Translations under genes and position numbers: made by a program | Shown: positions 1 through 7,357 of the stretch, one piece after another | Layout: every line of letters begins with the position of its first letter | How positions within the stretch are numbered: position 1 is the first letter of the stretch | Assembly: GCF_008801815.1 (NCBI RefSeq) | Contig: NZ_VZOX01000001.1 | Length of the DNA: 64,000 nucleotides | Origin: Edwardsiella anguillarum | GTDB taxonomy: Bacteria > Pseudomonadota > Gammaproteobacteria > Enterobacterales > Enterobacteriaceae | Reading direction: 5' to 3' (one strand) | Notes under the pieces: generated by a model | What the model saw: the letters and a program-made list of their open reading frames with translations, nothing else | The model's database searches: none | What the model was told of the DNA's origin: nothing

Positions 1-265
1 CCCGGCGGTAGAGATCCTGCCATAGGTTGTGTACCAGCGCCTGATCGGGCGGAGAGAGCTCGCCGGCGTGAATGGCGCGCACCAGGCTGGCGCGCACCGC
101 AGCATCCAGCGCCGCGGGCGCGGCCTGCGGCTGTGAGGCGATCTCCGCCACCGCCAGGGTCAGGTGGCCGCGCAGGTAGCCGCCGGCAAATAGCTCATCG
201 TCGCTGGCGCTGTCAACCATCTCATCAATCAGCGTCAAAATACGCTCTTCAAACTCTGCAATCAT
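1..265 (-). CDS. yfcL: YfcL family protein (3' end cut by window edge)
   Basis: The reverse strand opens with ATG at 265 and reads MIAEFEERILTLIDEMVD, continuing with the pattern ASDDELFAGGYLRGHLTL. This closely follows my recollection of E. coli YfcL (about 92 residues). About 88 codons are inside the window, so only the last few residues and the stop are missing. Its molecular function is unknown. It lies 43 bases downstream of epmC on the same strand, as in E. coli, so it is probably the distal gene of a yfcA-epmC-yfcL unit. Confidence 0.85.
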   Translation of the reverse strand, partial: MIAEFEERILTLIDEMVDSASDDELFAGGYLRGHLTLAVAEIASQPQAAPAALDAAVRASLVRAIHAGELSPPDQALVHNLWQDLYRR

Positions 266-308
266 AGGGATTCCTTGCGCATCGGCATCGGCCGCGCCGC
301 GCCGCGCA

Positions 309-857
309 TCACTGTAAATCGTCGGGATAGGGAAAGTCAGCGGCACTCAGTGCCGGCGTACGATAAAACGCCTGAAGCGCACGGATAAACTGCGCCGGAC
401 GCGAGGGGATACCCTCGGCCAGATAGCTCAGCACCTGCTCTCGCACCCGGCGCTGAAACGCGATGCGATCCGGCTCGAAGCTGCCCTCCAGATTATCGCA
501 GCTGACGTTAAAGGGGTAGCCGGCGGCGGCGCAGAACAGCCAGTCCAGCGCCTGCGGCTTAATCTCTACCGCCTCAAAGCGCGACTGCGTGTCGGCGTCC
601 CGCCCGTCCGGGCAGTACCAATAGCCATAGTCCTCCAGGCGGCGACGTGCCTCCCCGGCGATGCACCAGTGTGAGATCTCGTGCAGCGCGCTGGCATAGT
701 AGCCGTGGGCAAACAGAATGCGGTGATCCGGATGCGCGTCATCCGCCGGCAGATAGATAGGTTCGCCGTCGCCGGCCACCAGGCGGGTGTGGTATTCGCT
801 GCCGAACGTCTGCGCGAATAGATCGATTAACTGCTGATAATGATGGGTCTCGGGCAT
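309..857 (-). CDS. epmC: Elongation factor P hydroxylase EpmC (YfcM)
   Basis: EpmC hydroxylates the beta-lysyl-lysine side chain of elongation factor P, the last step after EpmA and EpmB. The protein shows the metal-site pattern HEISHW (His59, Glu60, His63) and long stretches matching E. coli EpmC, including GYWYCPDGRDA and KPQALDWLFC. An in-frame ATG also exists at 863. I chose ATG 857 because MPETHHY then aligns with the E. coli start MNSTHHY and the length becomes exactly 182 residues, as in E. coli. It lies between yfcA and yfcL, the usual enterobacterial order. Confidence 0.93.
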   Translation of the reverse strand: MPETHHYQQLIDLFAQTFGSEYHTRLVAGDGEPIYLPADDAHPDHRILFAHGYYASALHEISHWCIAGEARRRLEDYGYWYCPDGRDADTQSRFEAVEIKPQALDWLFCAAAGYPFNVSCDNLEGSFEPDRIAFQRRVREQVLSYLAEGIPSRPAQFIRALQAFYRTPALSAADFPYPDDLQ

Positions 858-957
858 GGTCATCTCTGGGCCTGATGAGAAAATAACGCGCGGCGCCGCG
901 GCGCCGCATCACGGTGGCAGATTGTCGCACAGGCGCCGCCGCCTTGCATCAGCCGCG

Positions 958-1758
958 CTACAGCCAGCGCTGCACCCAGGACAGGATATCGCTGCCGTGG
1001 TTGTCATACAGCAGCTTAATGCTCATGATCAGCGACATCACAACGATCATCGGCCGGATCAGCTGCTGCCCGCGGGTTAGCACCATCCGAGCGCCGACGC
1101 GGGCGCCGATCGCCTGTCCGACCAGCATGCACAGCCCCACGCTCCACACGACGTTTCCCCCGATGATAAACAGCAGCAGGGACGCCGCGTTAGAGGTAAA
1201 GTTGAGCACCTTGGCATGCGCCGTCGCCTGGGGAAGCGACAGCCCCAGCAGCATGACATAGCCCAGCGCATAAAACGAGCCGGCGCCGGGGCCGAAAAAG
1301 CCGTCATAAAAACCGACGCTGGCGCCGCCCAGCACGGCAAACAGCGGCATACCGACGCGCCGCACCCCCTCCGTCGCCCCCAGCGACGGCGTCAGCAAAA
1401 AGTAGAGCCCGACCCCGATCACCAAAAACGGCAGCAGCTGGCGTAATATCTCCGCCTGCAGGCGCTGCACCAGCAGCGCGCCGGCCGCGGCGGCCAAAAA
1501 CGTCAGCAGAATGACCCACTTTTGCTCGGCAAGGTTGACCACCCGGCGACGAATAAAGTAGAGGCTGGACGAAAACGATCCCCCCACCGACTGCAGCTTG
1601 TTGGTGGCCAACGCCTGGGCGGGCGGCAGCCCGACGGCCAGCAGCGCCGGCACCGTCAACAGTCCGCCGCCGCCGGCAATGGCATCGATAAAGCCGGCGA
1701 ACAGCGCCACGCAAAATAAAACCCCGAGCAGCTCGGGAGAAAGCAATAGCGTCTCCAT
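958..1758 (-). CDS. yfcA: TSUP/TauE-SafE family membrane transporter YfcA
   Basis: This is a 266-residue integral membrane protein of the TauE/SafE (TSUP) family, proposed to export small sulfur-containing or organic anions; the substrate of YfcA is not known. The N-terminus has the family's glycine-rich loop IDAIAGGGGLLTVPALL, followed by ATNKLQSVGGSFSSSLYF. Several hydrophobic segments follow. ATG 1758 has an AAGGATC ribosome site just upstream, better than the upstream in-frame starts. In E. coli mepA and yfcA are adjacent; here the T6SS island lies between them. Confidence 0.9.
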   Translation of the reverse strand: METLLLSPELLGVLFCVALFAGFIDAIAGGGGLLTVPALLAVGLPPAQALATNKLQSVGGSFSSSLYFIRRRVVNLAEQKWVILLTFLAAAAGALLVQRLQAEILRQLLPFLVIGVGLYFLLTPSLGATEGVRRVGMPLFAVLGGASVGFYDGFFGPGAGSFYALGYVMLLGLSLPQATAHAKVLNFTSNAASLLLFIIGGNVVWSVGLCMLVGQAIGARVGARMVLTRGQQLIRPMIVVMSLIMSIKLLYDNHGSDILSWVQRWL

Positions 1759-2070
1759 GATCCTTGTCTGAACCGTCCCATCGTGTTGTATACGCCCCAT
1801 ATCACATCGACAGCATCGGATACAAAAAACGTATGCATCAGTATGTGATTGAGACCACTAAATAGGCCGCTATCATGACAAACAATCTCGCTGCGGTAAC
1901 TGACTTTTATCATGCCACCGATGCGATACCCGGCGATGGGGAGCGGGCAGCGCGGGCGATGGGGCGCCTCACCATCTTCCGACGCGGCCCGCGTGCCCAC
2001 CCGTGACTGCCAAACAGCCGCAGAGCCCGGCGCGCCCACGGCGAAGGGCAACCGGGCAGAGCGGGCAGGA
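1759..2070. other. Intergenic, left edge of the T6SS island
   Basis: This stretch of about 310 bases lies between the yfcA start and the stop of the NlpC/P60 lipoprotein gene. It must hold the yfcA promoter (AT-rich around 1800-1880). I saw no tRNA, integrase or flanking direct repeat that would explain how the T6SS block was inserted. An open frame crosses it but looks like an antisense extension of the lipoprotein gene. Confidence 0.5.
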
Positions 2071-3525
2071 CTATTCAATAAAGCCAAGCTTGAAGAGCTG
2101 CTTACCGGCCAGCGAAGCCAGCGAGGGATCCTCTGGATAGACCGGCAGCAGGGGGAAAAATACCGCGCCGCCAATGATGCTGCGCCGCTGGCGATCCGAC
2201 GGACTCAATCCCCAGATATTTTGGTAGGTCATTGGCACCGCCTGCCCATGAACGAGCGAATTGCCGATATACAGCATGATATGCCCCTGAATGTAGACCA
2301 GCGTCGTGAATGGCCGGCCATGCGTGGTCAGGTAATCCAGGCGGGAACGGAGGCTATACGGAGAGAGATCGACGGTTCTGGACACCGCCTGAATCTGTGC
2401 GGCGGAGTTGCGCGGCAAAAAGATGCCGAACGGCAGCATCAGGCTACGGATCTCCGATGAGCAATCATTGTAAAATTGGTAATTTCCCCAGCCGTAGGGC
2501 TTTCCGCCCATGGTTTTCATCAGCGTTGCCATATTCTGCGGCGTCATGCGCCACGGCATGGCGGTAAAGGCGCTGGCGCTCAGCGTCACCCAGCGGAGGC
2601 GCGCCTTACCGTCCGCGCCGAGCGTCGGAACCGCCGTTCGGTAATACCCCGGCCACGCCGCGCCAAACGGCAGTATCGTGCCGGGGCGGGCGATAAAATA
2701 AAACCGCTTACCGTCGTGCACCGAGACCGGGGCCTGAATAAATGCCCCCAGATTTTTCTGCGCCAGCCTCCGCCACTCGGCGATAAACCGACTATCCGCC
2801 GCGGCCACGTCATCGCTTTTGACCCAGCCCATCACCGTGGGAGAGACAACATATTTCCAGCCGGTGTCCCGGCTCAGCGTTAATACGTAGACAGGCGTGC
2901 CCGGCCGAATCGACGACATCTGCAGATCGTCGAAGGGATATCCCTGCCCGGCCAGGTGCGGATCGCCGTAGGCCGGCTCCGCGGTCGGCAGTGCCCTGAC
3001 CGCCGTCTCTCTTAGCGTAATCCCCCGCTGCCCCGGGTGAAAAACGCTATCGATTGTGGATGCGCTGTTCTGCATTAACTGCGCTTTCCACTCAGGCGGA
3101 TTCAGGCGAAAGTTACTGCCCCAAGAGCGGCTCTCGGGGAGGAGAAACTGGTGAATAATGCGCTCGCGGTTCTCTCTCGCCTCGCCCTGCAGCAGGGCGC
3201 TGATATATTCCGCATTCCACGGGGATTTATCCTGAGGATTAATGCCAAAATAGGATGATTTTAATTGGGTAAAATGGCGATGTTGCGCTGACACATCCAT
3301 TAGCGCAACCGTATAGTCCTTGCTTTCAGGCTGAATCCAGCGGTCGACAGACTGCGGATAATTCTGCAGAGGAAAGCGCGATTTGGTCGGATCGATGACG
3401 CTTCCGTGCGCCGTTGCGGGAGGCGATGAGACGCCGCGCCCTCCTTCCATCTGACATCCGGAAAGCAGTAGGGATAAGGCGAATAAGGGCAATTGTATCC
3501 ACCCAGAAACCGGACGATTTATCAT
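2071..3525 (-). CDS. Outer-membrane lipoprotein, SH3-type NlpC/P60 (C40) peptidase
   Basis: A 484-residue lipoprotein predicted to cut peptidoglycan stem peptides. The signal peptide ends in lipobox LSGC (Cys24) followed by Gln, which predicts outer-membrane sorting. Residues about 160-325 look like two SH3-type modules (for example SSIRPGTPVYVL and GWVKSDDVA). The C-terminal NlpC/P60 domain shows Cys355 in YNDCSSEIRS, His415 in QGHIMLYIGN and a possible third residue, His426. This matches the 'SH3_6 plus NlpC/P60' architecture known from a family with an N-terminal stabilising domain. Ribosome site GGGAGA precedes ATG 3525. It is divergent from evpP and shares about 330 bases of upstream DNA with it. 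A role in letting the T6SS through the cell wall is inference only. Confidence 0.85.
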   Translation of the reverse strand: MINRPVSGWIQLPLFALSLLLSGCQMEGGRGVSSPPATAHGSVIDPTKSRFPLQNYPQSVDRWIQPESKDYTVALMDVSAQHRHFTQLKSSYFGINPQDKSPWNAEYISALLQGEARENRERIIHQFLLPESRSWGSNFRLNPPEWKAQLMQNSASTIDSVFHPGQRGITLRETAVRALPTAEPAYGDPHLAGQGYPFDDLQMSSIRPGTPVYVLTLSRDTGWKYVVSPTVMGWVKSDDVAAADSRFIAEWRRLAQKNLGAFIQAPVSVHDGKRFYFIARPGTILPFGAAWPGYYRTAVPTLGADGKARLRWVTLSASAFTAMPWRMTPQNMATLMKTMGGKPYGWGNYQFYNDCSSEIRSLMLPFGIFLPRNSAAQIQAVSRTVDLSPYSLRSRLDYLTTHGRPFTTLVYIQGHIMLYIGNSLVHGQAVPMTYQNIWGLSPSDRQRRSIIGGAVFFPLLPVYPEDPSLASLAGKQLFKLGFIE

Positions 3526-3742
3526 ATTTTATCTCCCATGCTGAGCAGCCTGCCCCATTGTCTACATAATGGTCCTCTCGCTATGTCATCGCACATCCAG
3601 AATAAACGCCGACTCAACCATCCTTCTATTTTCTAACGCCAGACGAAATATCATTAGCTTTTATTCACGTGACTTATAGATAACTCGATGATCGATAAGT
3701 AAACAAACAGCAGATGATACATACGGAACGCTGGATATAACC

Positions 3743-3816
3743 GAATAACGCGGATTGGCCATAGACAAATGAATCGGTTTTTTTTGCAAAGATTAGATAT
3801 TTCACCCGCCTACAAT
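3743..3816 (+). promoter_or_regulatory. Probable evpP promoter module (copy 1)
   Basis: A candidate -10 box TACAAT lies at 3811-3816, and the region from GAATAA at 3743 onward is repeated almost base for base before evpA. Shared blocks are AATGAAT, a T-tract followed by CAAAGATT, TTCA, and CCTACAAT. The hexamer 17 bases before TACAAT is AAAGAT, a poor -35, so an activator is expected. In Edwardsiella the evp genes are known to depend on the EsrB/EsrC regulators, so an activator site is plausible, but none is shown here. The rest of 3526-3853 is AT-rich and holds no gene. Confidence 0.55.
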
Positions 3817-3853
3817 AACGAGCTCAATGCTACTGAAAAAAGGATGGCGCGTT

Positions 3854-4417
3854 ATGTTGACTTTGAATTCCGAGCTGGAATGGTCCGGTGTTGGAAGCAT
3901 TTGTACAGATCAAAAGGCAAAAACCTACGTCAGCGATGCATTTAACATAGCCTATGGGCAGCCGACGAAAGAGCTGCTCCCGGCGGGGACAGCCTTATAC
4001 AAATTCAATGGATTTAATTCATTGGCAAGGTCCCCGATCACTGACGATAGCCCGCTATCTCCCTGGTGGAGCCCGGTCCAGCCATTCCGGTACGATGGCG
4101 GTCTGCGCCAGCGTATGCTGATCGCTAAGCAAAACGGGGTATCAATGAGGGAATGGGGACGACTCACCTCCGTGATCAAAGAAAACTGGAGCTCTCTCGA
4201 ATACTTACTTGAGATAACCCTCAAGGTTCCCGTCTATGCCTGGTTCGGTGGATTTAAGGGCATGTCGCGCATTGATAATGGTATGACCTCTAGACGAAAT
4301 ATCACGCTGGAACAAAAAGGCCGGAGCTCAATGCTCCCCGGCGGGGCCACACAGTTCTATATTCCAAACCTGACGGTCGGGCATATCAGTAGCCACCAAT
4401 TTTCAATATTGAAATAG
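3854..4417 (+). CDS. evpP: EvpP-like T6SS-secreted protein
   Basis: A soluble 187-residue protein with no signal peptide or membrane segment. Position directly before evpA, size (EvpP is about 185 residues) and separate promoter all fit EvpP. In Edwardsiella, EvpP is a T6SS-secreted virulence protein that interacts with the Hcp protein EvpC and dampens NLRP3 inflammasome activation. Visible stretches include LEWSGVGSICTDQ, FNIAYGQPTKELLPAG and LYKFNGFNSLARSP. I cannot assign a catalytic fold from the sequence. ATG 3854 is preferred over 3827 because AGGA lies 9 bases before it. The gene is more AT-rich than the operon behind it and is followed by a strong stem-loop. Identification rests mainly on context. 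Confidence 0.72.
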   Translation: MLTLNSELEWSGVGSICTDQKAKTYVSDAFNIAYGQPTKELLPAGTALYKFNGFNSLARSPITDDSPLSPWWSPVQPFRYDGGLRQRMLIAKQNGVSMREWGRLTSVIKENWSSLEYLLEITLKVPVYAWFGGFKGMSRIDNGMTSRRNITLEQKGRSSMLPGGATQFYIPNLTVGHISSHQFSILK

Positions 4418-4484
4418 CGCTTATTACGTCAAAACCCATCCTCCTTTCAAGGGAATTATCCCCGAACAGAGCCCCTTATCCCGA

Positions 4485-4517
4485 GTATTAACGGCCTGCC
4501 GCCGGCGCCGTTAATAC
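4485..4517 (+). terminator. Perfect 11-bp stem-loop between evpP and evpA
   Basis: GTATTAACGGC (4485-4495) is exactly complementary to GCCGTTAATAC (4507-4517), with an 11-base GC-rich loop. No T-run follows, so this is not a classical intrinsic terminator. It could stop or stabilise the evpP transcript, or be a palindromic operator. Together with the second promoter just downstream it separates evpP from the main operon. Confidence 0.45.
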
Positions 4518-4541
4518 CCGATGGAAAGCATCGAGCCCGGG

Positions 4542-4614
4542 GAATAATCGGATAGTCGAGATTGGAATGAATATGTATTTTTTACAAAGATTGGCTAATT
4601 CATTCACCTACAAT
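4542..4614 (+). promoter_or_regulatory. Probable evpA operon promoter module (copy 2)
   Basis: This region matches the evpP upstream module over about 73 bases, from GAATAA at 4542 to the -10 TACAAT at 4609-4614. The candidate -35 (AAAGAT) is again poor. The leader from the -10 to the evpA ATG is about 52 bases and carries the ribosome site ACGGAGATGA. It is probably the main promoter of evpA to evpO. Confidence 0.6.
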
Positions 4615-4666
4615 CGCTATCCATAACGTTACGCAGTGTTGTAAGAAATGTTACGGAGATGACTTC

Positions 4667-5182
4667 ATGGCAAGTGAAAGCAAGCAGCATACTTTGGATC
4701 GAGTTCGCTCGCCAAGAGTGCAGATTACCTACGATGTGGAGATTGGCGATGCGCAGGAAATGAAGGAGCTGCCATTTGTCATGGGGGTGCTCGGTGACTA
4801 TTCAGGACAGCCGGCAACCCCGCTTCCCAAGCTGAAAGAGCGCAAATTCGTTTCGATTGATCGCGACAACTTCAACGATGTCATCAAAGGGGTGCATCCC
4901 CACCTGTCATTCCGCACCGAAAATACCCTGAGCGGAGACGGCAGCCAGCTGTCGGTGGATCTGCATTTTCAGAGCATGGCGGACTTCACCCCTGAGCGGG
5001 TCGCGGCGCAGGTCGAACCGCTGCGTAAGCTGATGGATATCCGCAGCCGCCTCTCTGACCTGAAAAACAAGATGTACAGCAATGAGCGCCTGGGAGAGGT
5101 ATTGCAGGGCATCATCGAGGATACCGAAAAGCTGCAGAGTCTGGGCAAAGAGACCGGTTTTGGCGAGGAGAAGCAGCCATGA
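4667..5182 (+). CDS. evpA: T6SS contractile sheath small subunit TssB (EvpA)
   Basis: A 171-residue VipA/TssB protein, which pairs with TssC to build the contractile sheath in the cytoplasm. The N-terminus SPRVQITYDVEIGDAQE and the stretch ELPFVMGVLGDYSGQP are typical of the family, and the length is normal. It is the first gene of the long operon and is preceded by a good ribosome site. Its stop overlaps the evpB start by 4 bases (ATGA), suggesting translational coupling and matched subunit amounts. Confidence 0.96.
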   Translation: MASESKQHTLDRVRSPRVQITYDVEIGDAQEMKELPFVMGVLGDYSGQPATPLPKLKERKFVSIDRDNFNDVIKGVHPHLSFRTENTLSGDGSQLSVDLHFQSMADFTPERVAAQVEPLRKLMDIRSRLSDLKNKMYSNERLGEVLQGIIEDTEKLQSLGKETGFGEEKQP

Positions 5183-6666
5183 GCGAACAGAACTTGCCAG
5201 AGAACAACGCCGCCGAGAGCGCGGCGTTAGAGGGCGGCCTGCTGGATAGCATCATCACGGAAACCCGGATGGCGCGTAGTGACCTGGAGAAGGCGCGGGC
5301 CCGGGATCTGCTGGGTGAATGGGTTAGTGAGGTTCTGTCGGGAACGGTGACGGTGTCCGGGGATGTGCTGGCCAGCATTGAGGCGCGTATTGCCCAGATC
5401 GATGCGCTGCTTTCCACCCAGCTGTCCGCCATTATGCATGAGCCGGATTTCCAAAGGCTGGAAGGGTCATGGCGAGGACTGCATTACCTGGTACATCAAA
5501 GCGAGACCGGTACCGGCCTGAAGATCCGCATGCTGAACGTCAGCCGCAAAGATCTGATCCGCGACTTTAAGAGCGCCGCCGAATTTGATCAAAGCGCGCT
5601 GTTCAAGAAAGTCTATGAGGAGGAGTACGGTACCTTTGGCGGCGCCCCCTTTGCGGCCATGATCGGGGATTACGAGTTCAGCAACCACCCGGAGGATCTG
5701 TTTCTGCTGGAGGAGATCTCACACGTTGCGGCGGCGGCCCATGCCCCCTTCCTCTCTGCCGCCAGCGCCGGAATGTTCGGTCTGGATAGCCTGACCGAGC
5801 TGTCGATCCCCAGGGATCTGGCCAAGGGCTTTGATACGGTTGAGTATGCCAAGTGGAAGTCGCTGCGTCAGTCGGAGGATGCCCGCTATATCGCCCTGGC
5901 CCTGCCCCATGTGCTTGGGCGGCTGCCTTACGGCGCCACGACGGTGCCGGTAGAGGCATTCAACTTTGAGGAGGATGTCAACGGCAAGGAGCATGGCAAG
6001 TATCTGTGGCTGAACGCCGCCTATGCGCTGGGCACCCGCCTGACCCAGGCCTATGCCAAATATGGCTGGTGCGCCGCCATCCGGGGAGCCGAAGGGGGCG
6101 GCCTGGTGGAGGGACTGCCGGCGCACACCTTTACCACCGATGATGGCGAAGTCGAACTCAAGTGCCCCACCGAGGTGGCCATTACCGATCGCCGGGAAAA
6201 GGAGCTGGCCGAGCTGGGATTTATCGCCCTGACCCACTGTAAGGGTACCGACTATGCCGCCTTCTTTTCGACCCAGTCGGTGCAAAAGCCCAAGGAATAT
6301 GACAGTGACTCGGCCAATGCCAACGCCAGGATCTCCTGCCAGCTGCAATATATTATGGCCACCTCACGCTTCGCCCATTACTTAAAATCGATGGTCCGCG
6401 ACAAAATCGGCAGCTTTATGAGCCGTAGTGAATGTGAATATTTTCTCAATCAGTGGATCAGTAATTATGTGGTCGGCTCGGATGATGCCGGCCAGGATAT
6501 CAAGGCGAAATATCCATTACGGGAAGCCCGTATTGATGTCAGTGATATTCCAGGCAAACCGGGGTTCTATAAGGCGGTAGCCTATTTAAAACCCCATTTC
6601 CAACTGGAGGGGCTGACCGCGTCTTTACGTCTAGTCGCCGATCTGCCACCGCCGGCGCAAGGCTAA
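5179..6666 (+). CDS. evpB: T6SS contractile sheath large subunit TssC (EvpB)
   Basis: A 495-residue VipB/TssC protein forming the sheath with EvpA. Typical stretches include FQRLEGSWRGLHYLV and the conserved core FAAMIGDYEFSNHPEDL near residue 155. The C-terminal region VRDKIGSFMSRSECEYFLN, followed by a long strand-forming tail, is the family's usual end. Length is normal. The start overlaps the evpA stop, and a gap of about 70 bases separates it from evpC. Confidence 0.97.
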   Translation: MSEQNLPENNAAESAALEGGLLDSIITETRMARSDLEKARARDLLGEWVSEVLSGTVTVSGDVLASIEARIAQIDALLSTQLSAIMHEPDFQRLEGSWRGLHYLVHQSETGTGLKIRMLNVSRKDLIRDFKSAAEFDQSALFKKVYEEEYGTFGGAPFAAMIGDYEFSNHPEDLFLLEEISHVAAAAHAPFLSAASAGMFGLDSLTELSIPRDLAKGFDTVEYAKWKSLRQSEDARYIALALPHVLGRLPYGATTVPVEAFNFEEDVNGKEHGKYLWLNAAYALGTRLTQAYAKYGWCAAIRGAEGGGLVEGLPAHTFTTDDGEVELKCPTEVAITDRREKELAELGFIALTHCKGTDYAAFFSTQSVQKPKEYDSDSANANARISCQLQYIMATSRFAHYLKSMVRDKIGSFMSRSECEYFLNQWISNYVVGSDDAGQDIKAKYPLREARIDVSDIPGKPGFYKAVAYLKPHFQLEGLTASLRLVADLPPPAQG

Positions 6667-6735
6667 CTATTTGGCCGAGCTTATTTACCACGTATATCCA
6701 AAACGCAGTTTATCTTGTCACAAGAGAGGTCCGCT

Positions 6736-7227
6736 ATGGCTTTTGATACATATATCAAACTGGATAAGGTTGATGGAGAATCCACCGATGATAAGCACAA
6801 AAAATGGATTGAAGTGCTGGGCTTTGCCTGGGGAGCCGGCAACGAGTGCACGATGGAGAGCGGCACCCAGGGGCTGAATACCGGTAAGGCCATGATGTCG
6901 GTCCTCCGAGTCACCAAATGGATGGACAGCGCCAGCGTCAAACTGGCCTCCGCCGCCGTTCAGGGGCAGAACTTTCCCACGCTGGAGCTGGAGATTTGTA
7001 CCCAGGCGGGCGATAAGTTCGCCTTCTGCATCTACAAATTTACGCATGTCGCCGTCTCCAGCTATCAATGCTCCGGGGCCACGGGCGGCAGCGACCGTCC
7101 GCAGGAAACCATTGATTTCGCCTATAAAGAAGTGACCTGGGAATATATTCCCCAGGATCAGAGCGGCAAGGCGGGCGGCAAAATCGGCCCTGAGGGCTGG
7201 AGCCTGATTACCAACAAGAAAAAGTAA
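6736..7227 (+). CDS. evpC: T6SS inner tube protein Hcp (EvpC)
   Basis: A 163-residue Hcp protein whose hexamer rings stack into the expelled tube; it is normally also released into the medium. It begins MAFDTYIKLDKVDGES and carries the typical strands LGFAWGAG and FCIYKFTHVAVSSY. ATG 6736 has AGAGAGG just upstream and gives exactly the length known for EvpC; an upstream TTG in frame is not needed. It is followed by a structured 130-base gap, which may let hcp be expressed more strongly than the genes downstream. Confidence 0.96.
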   Translation: MAFDTYIKLDKVDGESTDDKHKKWIEVLGFAWGAGNECTMESGTQGLNTGKAMMSVLRVTKWMDSASVKLASAAVQGQNFPTLELEICTQAGDKFAFCIYKFTHVAVSSYQCSGATGGSDRPQETIDFAYKEVTWEYIPQDQSGKAGGKIGPEGWSLITNKKK

Positions 7228-7235
7228 GACACTCA

Positions 7236-7293
7236 CAGCGGGGCGCAGTGCGGTGGGCGTCCGACGGACTTCACTCTGCGCTGTCCCCCGCTG
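7236..7293 (+). other. Intercistronic stem-loop after hcp
   Basis: CAGCGGGG (7236-7243) pairs with CCCCGCTG (7286-7293). Inner arms CGCAG (7244-7248) and CTGCG (7276-7280) also pair, and a small perfect hairpin (GTCC-GAC-GGAC) lies at 7259-7269. There is no T-run. Such a structure between a highly used hcp and the rest of the operon could protect the upstream mRNA or attenuate read-through. Confidence 0.4.
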
Positions 7294-7357
7294 GATACGG
7301 ATAGGCGATATCCCTTCTGCTTTATATGCAGATAGGCTACATCGGTAGGAGCATGTG

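Noticed and set aside
5719..6348. 209-codon frame antisense to tssC
   Set aside because: Antisense to a conserved sheath gene, low-complexity composition, no start signal.
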